A stretch of DNA of 6,675 bases from Lentisphaeria bacterium (GTDB lineage Bacteria; Verrucomicrobiota; Lentisphaeria; Oligosphaerales; PUNB01): contig SLNM01000247.1 in NCBI GenBank assembly GCA_007133055.1, positions 1 to 6,675 on the forward strand, written 5' to 3'. A program made the position numbers and the translations under genes. Within the stretch, counting starts at the first letter, position 1; each line of letters opens with the position of its first letter. Positions 1-5,018 of the stretch are shown here, piece by piece. Under the pieces are notes generated by a model. It made no database searches. It was not told the origin of the DNA and saw only the letters and a list, made by a program, of their open reading frames with translations.

Positions 1-15
1 CACAAATCTCTTCAT
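1..15 (-). CDS. Start of an unidentified gene cut by the left edge
   Basis: Read on the minus strand, an ATG at 15-13 is followed by codons for K-R-F-V and then the window ends. It is preceded by a consensus Shine-Dalgarno GGAGG (complement of 21-25) with a 5-base spacer (16-20), which is the reason for calling it. Nothing about the product can be said from five codons. It would be the next gene downstream of the DUF2357 nuclease, about 400 bases away, so it probably has its own promoter. Confidence 0.4.
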
Positions 16-59
16 TTCTGCCTCCAAATTTATCGTACGCACCAATTGCAAACCACTAC

Positions 60-79
60 CAACAGGCCATACCCTGTTG
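60..79. repeat. 7-bp inverted repeat upstream of the left-edge gene
   Basis: CAACAGG (60-66) and CCTGTTG (73-79) form a perfect 7-bp inverted repeat around a 6-base centre. It lies about 45 bases upstream of the ATG at 15, so it could be an operator or a small RNA hairpin in the leader. No T-tract follows on either strand, which argues against a terminator. Function is inferred from position only. Confidence 0.3.
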
Positions 80-216
80 AGGCAGCAACTACATCTACCC
101 ACAGATTCTGCCGACGAGCCAGAAATATGAAGGGGGCAATTTTCAACCGCGAAATTCGCGAAAAGAGCAGGGTTGTGGAGCCGAGTCATTCCCTAGCCTG
201 ATTAACGTCGGCGTCT

Positions 217-312
217 CGCCGACCGGTGACGTCGGGGAAGCGAGGTCGCGGCAGTACAACGGGCGTCCCCGCCCGTAGCCGCTACCTCGGCGCCGACCGG
301 CGACGTCGGGGA
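217..312. repeat. GC-rich direct repeat, two 22-base copies
   Basis: The segment CGCCGACCGGtGACGTCGGG(GA) at 217-238 recurs at 291-312 with a single difference (t to c at the tenth following position). Sequence after each copy is also related (gcgaggtcgc versus cggagtcgct). CGTCGGCG/CGCCGACC sub-motifs are self-complementary, so each copy can fold. This resembles dispersed intergenic palindromic repeats of environmental PVC-type genomes. A genome-wide copy count would settle whether it is a family. Confidence 0.6.
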
Positions 313-362
313 CGGAGTCGCTACTTTGGGGTGCGCTCACAGGTGCCAACTGCCCCATTAAC

Positions 363-382
363 GTCCATTCGTGTCCATTCGT
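363..382. repeat. Tandem GTCCATTCGT repeat
   Basis: Two perfect adjacent copies of GTCCATTCGT (363-372, 373-382), followed by GGTTCCG. From memory, very similar 'gtccattcgtgg' tracts occur between genes in verrucomicrobial and related genomes; I could not check this here. It ends about 40 bases from the stop codon of the nuclease gene. Confidence 0.6.
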
Positions 383-420
383 GGTTCCGCCCTCGCCCGC
401 AACACGTTTGAGTTCACGCT

Positions 421-2949
421 TCAGCGTACCTGCCTCTCCGCGCGACGGCCAGGCGGGCGCCGCCCGCAGGTCATCACCGGACCGATTTCACCCCTCCCGG
501 TAGCGCTATTAGCAAACAGCTCCGACCACTTGACCGATATGGGGAACCGGTCGCGGGAGCGGGGAATGACATGCGACAAATTCAGCTCCGGATGCGAGCG
601 GTCGCTGATATCGAGGTCCATGACAAAATAGTGCAGACTGTCACTGCGCAGAAAACTGCCGTCGTCCTCCCTCTTGCCAAGCTTGTTCAGAAGCTGTTGG
701 CGCTTTATCAACTTGATCGAATGAATCCGTGCCATCCAGTCCAGGCTTTTCATGCCGACATACGGGACAAGATACTCGGCGCGCAGTTTTGCAAGGTCGA
801 TGTTGCCGCTGGGCCTGCCATCCTGATTAATGGCATGAAAATAGAAGCACCTTTTCTCCAAGCATAGCTCGGCCATTGTCTCGTCTCTCATAAACCCCAG
901 TAAAACCGTCGTGTCATGAGGCGGCTGGCGGATATCGGTGGCGGCCGATATTTTCTCATACACCGCCGGCGGTTCCTTGACCGTCTCATGCGTCCAGTAA
1001 TTGAGTCGATAAAGCTGGCTGAACTTGTCCTGCTGGATATTCAGGACATCCTCGATGAAGTTGCGCAGTTCATCATCTCCCTGCATCGCTATCCGGTCGC
1101 TGTCGCCATTCATGAGCGGGCGCGCGACAAAAGCGCCGACTCCCGGCAGTATTTCATGGAATCGCTTGAAGTTATTGACTTCGCCGGTGTTCCCCGGGTA
1201 GAGCACATACGAGCCGGCGGTTCTCCGGATGGCCTCGTTGTAGGTGTGCATCTTGAGAAGGTCGCCCCGTTTATAGGTGTTTCGCGTTGCGCTCTCGCGG
1301 TGTTCGCTTTCAAGCTCTTGCATGGTCTCGGAATCAAGCTTTCCTTCCAGGTCGTCATTGTTCGGCGGAGACGGTAGCGCCGGAGCCTTGCCGAAAACCT
1401 CTTCCAGGGTTTCGACCCGGTACTTGGCGTCGAAGTGCAGGTATGCAATGGCACCATCTCTTTCGGCCGCGCGCTCCGCGCCTAAAAGCGATTTGACCGT
1501 TGCCTTATCGGTCGCGTAGTGCTCAGGAAAAATCACCAGGCTGTAGTCCGGGCGAAAGGGACGCGAGTAGGAGCCTGTGCGCAAAACGGCATCCGCCTTA
1601 CCCGGCTCCGAGGCATGTGGCACAAATGTGCGGTTGAAAAAGAAATGCAGTCGCAGCTTTGTGCCGGACTCAGGATGGCGCCAGGCAAAGGCCGACAGCG
1701 ACGCCTGCCCCTGCTTGAGGTTCAAGCGCAGGCCGTCTTTGGAGCGCTCAATGAAAGGACGCATGATTTCTGCGCCGCCGCTGGCAATTTCCACTTCAGC
1801 CATGTTGTTCAGGCTGCGCATGATCTGGCGCATGACAAAATACAGCCAGTACTCGTAGAGAGTGGGCACATCCCGAGTCGTGCCGTCATAAGCATCATCG
1901 CGCCCCGGCCAGTCGAGCTGGGCCGCCGCCTCGAGCATCAGCCAGGCGTGCAGAATTTCGCGATACCCCTCCCGCTTGAGCAGCGTCTGGTTGTTGGCCG
2001 GCATGAACGAAAGCCGCCCCACTTCCCGGAAAAAAGATGCGCCAAGGAAAGCGTCAAGCGTATCGCGCATATCATGCGCCTCCCTCCACGCCGTACCGCG
2101 ATCATGATCGAAGCTGCGGATGACTCGTTCGCAGACATCCTGGAATCGTTCCAGGGCAAACTTGATGAAGCGGTTGGCGGGCGTGTCCAGCGTTTCATAC
2201 TTGCGGCGGGTCATAACCTGGGCGGCGCTTGCCGAACCGCCGGGCACGGAACTCCAGTCGCGGCCGAACCGGACCGGGTCTTCGAAATACACCGGAGCCG
2301 GAACCGCGGTCCCGGCCGGTTTCCATTCGTCCTCGAACACAAGCGAGTTGTGCGGGTTTCTGCGGATTGTCTCAAGGTATAGGTCGAGCTTTTCCGAGCT
2401 TAGGACATGGCGCAAAAACAGAAACTGCTCAAGCAGGATTTGTTTCTGCTTAGCCGGGTCCGAGGCGAAGTGCAGCGTGGTCGGCGCACTCCATTCAAGC
2501 AGCAGTTGATTGCATTGGGACGCGATGGCCTCGACAATTGCCCGATACCCCTTGTGGTATTCGAGCTTCCTACTGATTACATCGAAATAGATAGGCGGCA
2601 GGTCGTTGATCCTCAGCGATGCGGTTCCCAGGTAATTGTCGATGATGAAATAATACTTTGATGTCCCGGGAACCCGTTCCAGCTCGAAAGATGCCGAAAG
2701 TTTACAGCCATCTGGAATCTCAAGGAAATAACGGGTGTTTTCAAAAAGCTGGAGAGGCCAGAATCCAGGTTCTGGATTTGGTATGAAATGGATACACGCC
2801 GCTTTGCCTGACCCCGGTGCAGCAGGTATGCCTTCCCATCTGTCCGGCAATTGTTCCAACAACCTCAAATCCTCCAGACTGGAAGAAGACGAGGCGGCGA
2901 TAATGACCGACCCCGCCGAAGTTGGAATTTTAAGTGCGGTGAATTGCAT
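421..2949 (-). CDS. DUF2357 / PD-(D/E)XK nuclease, McrBC-like partner
   Basis: An 842-residue protein, predicted to be the DNA-cutting subunit of a McrB-type (type IV restriction-like) system. The N-terminal two fifths match the DUF2357 style, ending near LYEYW (364-368). The nuclease core (PDDEXK_7/DUF524 type) follows: P467-D468 in FRPDYSLVIF, D507-x-K509 in LHFDAKYRV, then the family-typical KMHTYNEAIRRTAGSYVLYPG region (566-586); E366 may be the first acidic residue. Residues about 678-780 look like the beta-rich C-terminal module usual in these proteins, possibly a PUA/EVE-like reader of modified bases (inference). I chose the ATG at 2949. An in-frame ATG at 3042 exists, but its extra 31 residues are encoded by the palindrome cluster and are not protein-like. 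No clear Shine-Dalgarno precedes 2949. The last 25-30 residues (RGEIGPV...RRPPGRRAERQVR) look like read-through into a GC hairpin (453-467). The motor partner lies 2.4 kb upstream (5319-6675); the two are normally adjacent. Confidence 0.85.
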   Translation of the reverse strand: MQFTALKIPTSAGSVIIAASSSSSLEDLRLLEQLPDRWEGIPAAPGSGKAACIHFIPNPEPGFWPLQLFENTRYFLEIPDGCKLSASFELERVPGTSKYYFIIDNYLGTASLRINDLPPIYFDVISRKLEYHKGYRAIVEAIASQCNQLLLEWSAPTTLHFASDPAKQKQILLEQFLFLRHVLSSEKLDLYLETIRRNPHNSLVFEDEWKPAGTAVPAPVYFEDPVRFGRDWSSVPGGSASAAQVMTRRKYETLDTPANRFIKFALERFQDVCERVIRSFDHDRGTAWREAHDMRDTLDAFLGASFFREVGRLSFMPANNQTLLKREGYREILHAWLMLEAAAQLDWPGRDDAYDGTTRDVPTLYEYWLYFVMRQIMRSLNNMAEVEIASGGAEIMRPFIERSKDGLRLNLKQGQASLSAFAWRHPESGTKLRLHFFFNRTFVPHASEPGKADAVLRTGSYSRPFRPDYSLVIFPEHYATDKATVKSLLGAERAAERDGAIAYLHFDAKYRVETLEEVFGKAPALPSPPNNDDLEGKLDSETMQELESEHRESATRNTYKRGDLLKMHTYNEAIRRTAGSYVLYPGNTGEVNNFKRFHEILPGVGAFVARPLMNGDSDRIAMQGDDELRNFIEDVLNIQQDKFSQLYRLNYWTHETVKEPPAVYEKISAATDIRQPPHDTTVLLGFMRDETMAELCLEKRCFYFHAINQDGRPSGNIDLAKLRAEYLVPYVGMKSLDWMARIHSIKLIKRQQLLNKLGKREDDGSFLRSDSLHYFVMDLDISDRSHPELNLSHVIPRSRDRFPISVKWSELFANSATGRGEIGPVMTCGRRPPGRRAERQVR
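453..467. repeat. GC hairpin inside the nuclease gene's 3' end
   Basis: GCGGGC (453-458) and GCCCGC (462-467) pair around a 3-base loop. The hairpin lies in-frame within the last 16 codons of the nuclease gene and encodes its Arg/Pro-rich tail (GRRPPGRR). It resembles the other GC palindromes of the window, so the tail may come from a repeat that moved the stop codon rather than from conserved protein. Confidence 0.45.
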
Positions 2950-2980
2950 ATTAAAAAAACGCAGTGTGTTTTTTGCCGCC

Positions 2981-3062
2981 GCCCCGGAGGGGCAGAACCA
3001 TCGTAGCCCCAGGCAACGCCTGGGGTTGTCAAAAAAAAGCAAATTGTGCCCCGGCGGGGCAC
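2981..3062. repeat. Cluster of three GC palindromes
   Basis: Three small inverted repeats lie in 82 bases: GCCCC/GGGGC (2981-2993, loop GGA), CCCCAGGC/GCCTGGGG (3007-3025, loop AAC, perfect 8-bp arms) and GTGCCCC/GGGGCAC (3046-3062, loop GGC, perfect 7-bp arms). An eight-A run (3031-3038) separates the last two; on the minus strand this is a T-tract seven bases after the third hairpin, so that hairpin could be a weak terminator for the truncated gene at 3259-3029. The cluster sits exactly where the PglZ-like frame loses homology and just before the nuclease start. It looks like an intergenic palindromic repeat family that marks the deletion joint. Mobility is inferred. Confidence 0.65.
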
Positions 3063-3259
3063 TTCAATCGGTTTTCAAAGATTGCGAGTCTTTCGCGTCC
3101 CAGGGTGGTTGACTTATCCGCCTCAACCACGGTTACATGACCGTCGGCCAGACTCCGGACTATCTCGCGATAGCGCTGCTCCGGGTCATAGATGGCCAGG
3201 CAGGGAAACTGCGTCAGCCGTTCCTTGAATCTTCGTTCTATAAAATCTCGTATTTTCAT
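3029..3259 (-). pseudogene. Truncated PglZ-like N-terminus (relic A)
   Basis: The 76-codon frame starts MKIRDFIERRFKERLTQF and continues with LAIYDPEQRYREIVRSLAD (residues 21-39) and STTLGRE. This is the style of the extreme N-terminus of PglZ-domain proteins (BREX and related phage-defence systems), where a short helix precedes a beta strand with 'YDP'. Full proteins have about 700-900 residues; here homology stops near residue 66 (FENRLK) and the last ten residues (CPAGAQFAFF) are translated from the palindrome cluster. The alkaline-phosphatase-like core is absent, so the product cannot be functional PglZ. No strong ribosome site precedes the ATG at 3259. A second, more decayed copy lies at 4599-4694. 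The PglZ assignment rests on about 60 residues; a distinct short protein family is possible. Confidence 0.6.
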
Positions 3260-3320
3260 ATTGTCACTTTTTGTCTATGGCATCATTGACGGAAGCCTTC
3301 TGGTATGCATTTTCCCACTT

Positions 3321-3410
3321 CTAAGCAACCGGTTGAATGTGTCCCAGCAACCACTTCATGAGAAAGGCGATGACGATTGCGTAGGCGAAACTGCGCAGCG
3401 TACCGATCAT
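3321..3410 (-). CDS. 29-residue single-pass membrane microprotein
   Basis: A short frame starting MIGTLR and ending GHIQPVA, with a central hydrophobic helix SFAYAIVIAFLMKWLL (about residues 7-22). Its ATG overlaps the TGA of the DUF3307 gene as ATGA (3410-3407), the arrangement typical of translational coupling, so it needs no ribosome site of its own. The helix has charged ends (Arg6, Lys19), consistent with a single-pass inner-membrane peptide. It would be the third gene of the SatD-DUF3307 cassette. I do not recognise a family. It might be a small subunit or regulator of the DUF3307 protein, or a toxin-like peptide (both inference). The caution is length: a 29-codon frame can occur by chance, but overlap plus a clean transmembrane helix together are less likely to. 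Confidence 0.5.
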   Translation of the reverse strand: MIGTLRSFAYAIVIAFLMKWLLGHIQPVA

Positions 3411-3799
3411 GCGGAAATAGAAAATCCACTCCAGTGCGTTGCGCCCCACCAGATTGCAGCGATAGCTAGAACGTGAAGGCATTGATCTGTCAGGAACACC
3501 AGGAGAGACCTGTTCCAGTCTCTTTTTGGTTCACAGCACGTCATCAATTCCCGTATAACTCTCCAGACACAGGGTTTGCACAGATCAATCAGGAAATGTG
3601 CAATACAGATCAGTGCGACAATGTGCCAGGTCCATCCCATTCCGAGAAGCAGCCAGGTTACCAGGCCGACCACAGCGATATGTACTACCAGCCAGCAGCA
3701 GTGTTTCGCTTTATTCTCGGCCAACTCATCCCACTGCAGGACAAAGTCAGCGATAAAATGTCCCGTCAGCATGGCCAGCAGGGAAATACTAATCTGCAT
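3407..3799 (-). CDS. DUF3307 family inner-membrane protein
   Basis: A 130-residue, almost wholly membrane-embedded protein of about four helices. It fits DUF3307 in length and in its conserved polar motifs: GHFIADFVLQW in helix 1 (residues 13-23), HI at the start of helix 2, HFLIDLCKP (68-76), and FLTDQCLHVLA in the last helix. The repeated His/Asp pairs within membrane helices recall the membrane metal-dependent hydrolases of the YdjM/DUF457 type, but no enzymatic activity is established for DUF3307. The ATG at 3799 overlaps the end of the SatD gene by 11 bases and has a good ribosome site, AGGGAG (complement of 3807-3812), seven bases upstream. Its own stop overlaps the microprotein start. 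DUF3307 genes often sit next to SatD genes, and this pair supports both calls. Confidence 0.8.
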   Translation of the reverse strand: MQISISLLAMLTGHFIADFVLQWDELAENKAKHCCWLVVHIAVVGLVTWLLLGMGWTWHIVALICIAHFLIDLCKPCVWRVIRELMTCCEPKRDWNRSLLVFLTDQCLHVLAIAAIWWGATHWSGFSISA

Positions 3800-4493
3800 T
3801 ATACAACTCCCTATGGTTGTTTTTACAAAAACAACCGTTTATGGTTGTTGTTATCCACTCGAGTGCGGGTTCGATCGCAGGCCAACCCGCAGCACTGAGA
3901 TGCTTCTGGACTGCCTGTTGTGAAACTGGTTTTGGGGACCAGCGTTCGGCGATCTGCTCCTGGCTGTACCCCTGCATCGCCAGGCAGACCGCCCGCGCCT
4001 GCAGTGCTGTCCACTTGCGTACCAGAGCATCAATCAGCCCTGTTGCCGCATCCACTCCCTTGTCTTTTTCGCCAAGGCCCAGAACCCCCATGCCCGGAAC
4101 GCGGCGCTTCAGTTTGTCCAGCCGGTGCCCCGACCGAACGTAAGCTTCGCCGCCTCCCGCCGATGAGTCTTGATCAGGCAGGTATTCAGCTTCACCAAAA
4201 CCCACTGCAAAAGAGGCATGATAGCTTTTGCCGAATTCCTGAGCACTTTGGACAAGTAATGATGCCCGGTAAAACAGCCCGGCAGAAATAGCGGCCGACT
4301 GGTTATTGACCACAAATTGCCAGGAATCTCCCCGAAAACAGGTAAAATGCTCAGCTTTGGCTTCCGGCAGGGCCTTTTTAAGTTCCTTAAAAGAAGTCCA
4401 AAGAACCGTCTCCAGCTTTGCCGCATGGTTCGTTGGCATGCCTGAGGAAGCGTTGATATCACCAGTTATCACCGCGACTTGTCTGCTGGACAT
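3789..4493 (-). CDS. SatD-family protein: cyclase-like core plus helix-turn-helix
   Basis: A 234-residue soluble protein recognised as SatD-type (named after an acid-tolerance gene of Streptococcus mutans; biochemical role unknown to me). The N-terminal 130 residues read like a class III nucleotide-cyclase fold: VITGDINASSG (8-18) with D12, CFRGDSWQFVV (52-62) with D56, SFAVGFGEA (94-102), and GEAYVRSGHRLDKL (115-128). D12 and D56 are 44 apart, the exact spacing of the two metal-binding aspartates of mammalian adenylyl cyclase. In the last motif the transition-state Arg aligns with R124, but the Asn four residues earlier is R120, so catalysis is doubtful or altered. Residues about 164-203 (YSQEQIAERW...SQQAVQKHLSAAGW) are a helix-turn-helix. 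The start ATG has an AGGAG seven bases upstream. The last 15 residues (CFCKNNHRELYNAD) overlap an operator-like repeat and the DUF3307 ribosome site. Confidence 0.72.
   Translation of the reverse strand: MSSRQVAVITGDINASSGMPTNHAAKLETVLWTSFKELKKALPEAKAEHFTCFRGDSWQFVVNNQSAAISAGLFYRASLLVQSAQEFGKSYHASFAVGFGEAEYLPDQDSSAGGGEAYVRSGHRLDKLKRRVPGMGVLGLGEKDKGVDAATGLIDALVRKWTALQARAVCLAMQGYSQEQIAERWSPKPVSQQAVQKHLSAAGWPAIEPALEWITTTINGCFCKNNHRELYNAD
3801..3849 (-). promoter_or_regulatory. Operator-like element, copy 1 (before DUF3307)
   Basis: On the minus strand the order is AACAACC (3843-3849), 6 bases, GGTTGTT (3830-3836), 8 bases, AACAACC (3815-3821), then GAGTTGTAT (3801-3809). The last two half-sites form a perfect inverted repeat with 10-bp arms (3815-3824 / 3827-3836). 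The same layout with identical spacing recurs at 4550-4598 (37 of 49 positions identical). TTGTAA (3823-3828) and TATAAT (3798-3803), 19 bases apart, could form a promoter, though this -10 would overlap the DUF3307 start codon. The element also encodes the SatD C-terminal tail. A plausible ligand is the SatD helix-turn-helix itself (inference). Confidence 0.5.
3807..3812 (-). promoter_or_regulatory. Ribosome binding site for the DUF3307 gene
   Basis: AGGGAG on the minus strand, seven bases before the ATG at 3799. It lies inside the last codons of the SatD gene, consistent with re-initiation by ribosomes finishing satD. Confidence 0.6.
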
Positions 4494-4500
4494 TTCTAAT

Positions 4501-4505
4501 CTCCT
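4501..4505 (-). promoter_or_regulatory. Ribosome binding site for the SatD gene
   Basis: AGGAG on the minus strand with a 7-base spacer to the ATG at 4493. It is one of the best ribosome sites in the window and fixes the start of the SatD gene. Confidence 0.7.
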
Positions 4506-4549
4506 GTGTTACGCCATTGAATTCCGTTCAGCGTTTTGTGCTGGCCTTA

Positions 4550-4598
4550 ATACAACTCATAGAGATTGTTTTCACAATAACAATACTTTAAGGTTGTT
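4550..4598 (-). promoter_or_regulatory. Operator-like element, copy 2, likely satD promoter
   Basis: On the minus strand: AACAACC (4592-4598), 6 bases, TATTGTT (4579-4585), 8 bases, AACAATC (4564-4570), then GAGTTGTAT (4550-4558). It matches copy 1 (3801-3849) at 37 of 49 positions with no gaps. TTGTGA (4572-4577) and TATTAA (4547-4552) could serve as -35 and -10 boxes with a long 19-base spacer. The ATG of satD follows 57 bases later with its ribosome site, so this is the natural cassette promoter, possibly autoregulated by SatD. Alternative: it also translates as TTLKYCYCENNLYELY then stop, resembling the SatD tail, so it may be the fossil 3' end of a duplicated satD. Confidence 0.5.
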
Positions 4599-4694
4599 TT
4601 AGCCTTGTGCAACCCACGTCTTTCCCACTGCCACACGGTTTTCTGTCAGACACCGGGCGATCTCGCGATAGTGCTACTCCGGGTCATAGATGGC
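4599..4694 (-). pseudogene. PglZ-like N-terminal fragment with amber stop (relic B)
   Basis: Read from 4694 on the minus strand this gives AIYDPE, a TAG stop, then HYREIARCLTENRVAVGKTW and a TAA at 4599-4601. It is a clear relative of residues 22-48 of relic A (AIYDPEQRYREIVRSLADG). Over 51 bases (4644-4694 versus 3146-3196) 44 are identical, and the Gln codon CAG has become TAG. Only the N-terminal strand is left. The fragment is joined at its upstream end to the AlbA_2-like relic (overlap 4684-4694) and at its downstream end to the operator-like element. With relic A it brackets the SatD cassette in the same orientation. Confidence 0.6.
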
Positions 4695-4824
4695 ACTGTT
4701 CGATCAAATACAATTCCCTGAACACTCGGGCAATGACATGATTGCGAATCTTTGACACCCCCTGCTGCATGAACTCAAGCGTCTTACTTTCAGGGAGGTT
4801 GATAAGCTGAGTTGGATTATTCAT
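4684..4824 (-). pseudogene. AlbA_2/Schlafen-type regulator remnant, internally deleted
   Basis: A 46-codon frame starting at ATG 4824. Residues 1-18 (MNNPTQLINLPESKTLEF) match the standard opening of AlbA_2 (Schlafen-like) DNA-binding regulators, where 'LPESxxLEFK' begins the domain. Residues 25-43 (KIRNHVIARVFRELYLIEQ) match the C-terminal half of the same long proteins, typically 'RNPxIARVFRELGLIEQWGSG'. Roughly 300 or more residues of the usual protein are missing between them, including the AlbA_2 core and the ATPase-like part, and the frame then runs into the PglZ relic. It is best read as a deletion relic. The start overlaps the stop of the upstream frame by 8 bases. No strong ribosome site is visible. 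Confidence 0.55.
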
Positions 4825-4963
4825 TACTACAGCTAGCTCTTGCGATTTTTTCGGCTATTTCACACATCTCGTCTTCGGTTGGGCTTGATTCGCTTTGCCT
4901 TGCGCAATTGTTTGAGACATGCCCCGAAACATAGGTTGTAGCGTTTAAAAATACGGCTCTTTC
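4817..4963 (-). pseudogene. Unidentified C-terminal gene remnant
   Basis: An open frame of 48 codons between a TGA (4964-4966) and a TAA (4817-4819), with no start codon near its beginning. The translation looks protein-like: ERAVFLNATTYVSGHV (residues 1-16), then an acidic amphipathic end SPTEDEMCEIAEKIARA. Its stop overlaps the ATG of the AlbA_2-like remnant by 8 bases, as adjacent operon genes do, so it may be the tail of the gene once in front of it. I do not recognise the family. It could be chance open sequence in a degraded region. Confidence 0.3.
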
Positions 4964-5018
4964 TCAAAACGAATGGGTTACTGATTATTGGTTTTTCTGA
5001 GATTTTTACGGGTAACGG

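Larger units (their letters stand above)
16..420. other. Repeat-rich non-coding spacer
   Basis: I see no convincing gene here. The stretch holds a 7-bp inverted repeat (60-79), a CGCGAA/TTCGCG palindrome (148-160), a GC-rich direct-repeat block (217-312) and a 10-base tandem repeat (363-382). Short open frames that cross it on both strands are built almost entirely from the repeats and are rich in Arg, Gly and Pro, as expected of chance frames in GC-rich palindromic DNA. No hairpin plus T-tract terminator for the nuclease gene ending at 421 was found. Confidence 0.6.

Noticed and set aside
143..358. Minus-strand frame of 71 codons in the left spacer
   Set aside because: It is composed of the GC-rich direct repeats; Arg/Gly/Pro/Ser-rich, no ribosome site, no domain.
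363..382. Possible CRISPR-like repeat from adjacent 10-base copies and GC repeats
   Set aside because: Only two copies without spacers, and the 22-base repeat has just two copies at irregular distance; no cas genes.
1519..2382. Long plus-strand open frame (287 codons) opposite the nuclease gene
   Set aside because: It is a shadow of the DUF2357 gene: the minus-strand frame has recognisable domains and catalytic motifs over the same bases, while this translation is low-complexity and matches nothing I know.
3007..3025. Intrinsic terminator from the CCCCAGGC/GCCTGGGG hairpin
   Set aside because: On the minus strand no T-tract follows it; on the plus strand it is followed by A's rather than T's.
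2950..3042. 31-codon N-terminal extension of the nuclease gene
   Set aside because: Encoded entirely by the palindrome cluster and its A/T tracts; the ATG at 2949 begins protein-like sequence.
3823..4291. Several overlapping frames on both strands within the SatD gene
   Set aside because: Shadows of the SatD frame, which alone has a ribosome site, family motifs and a coupled downstream gene.
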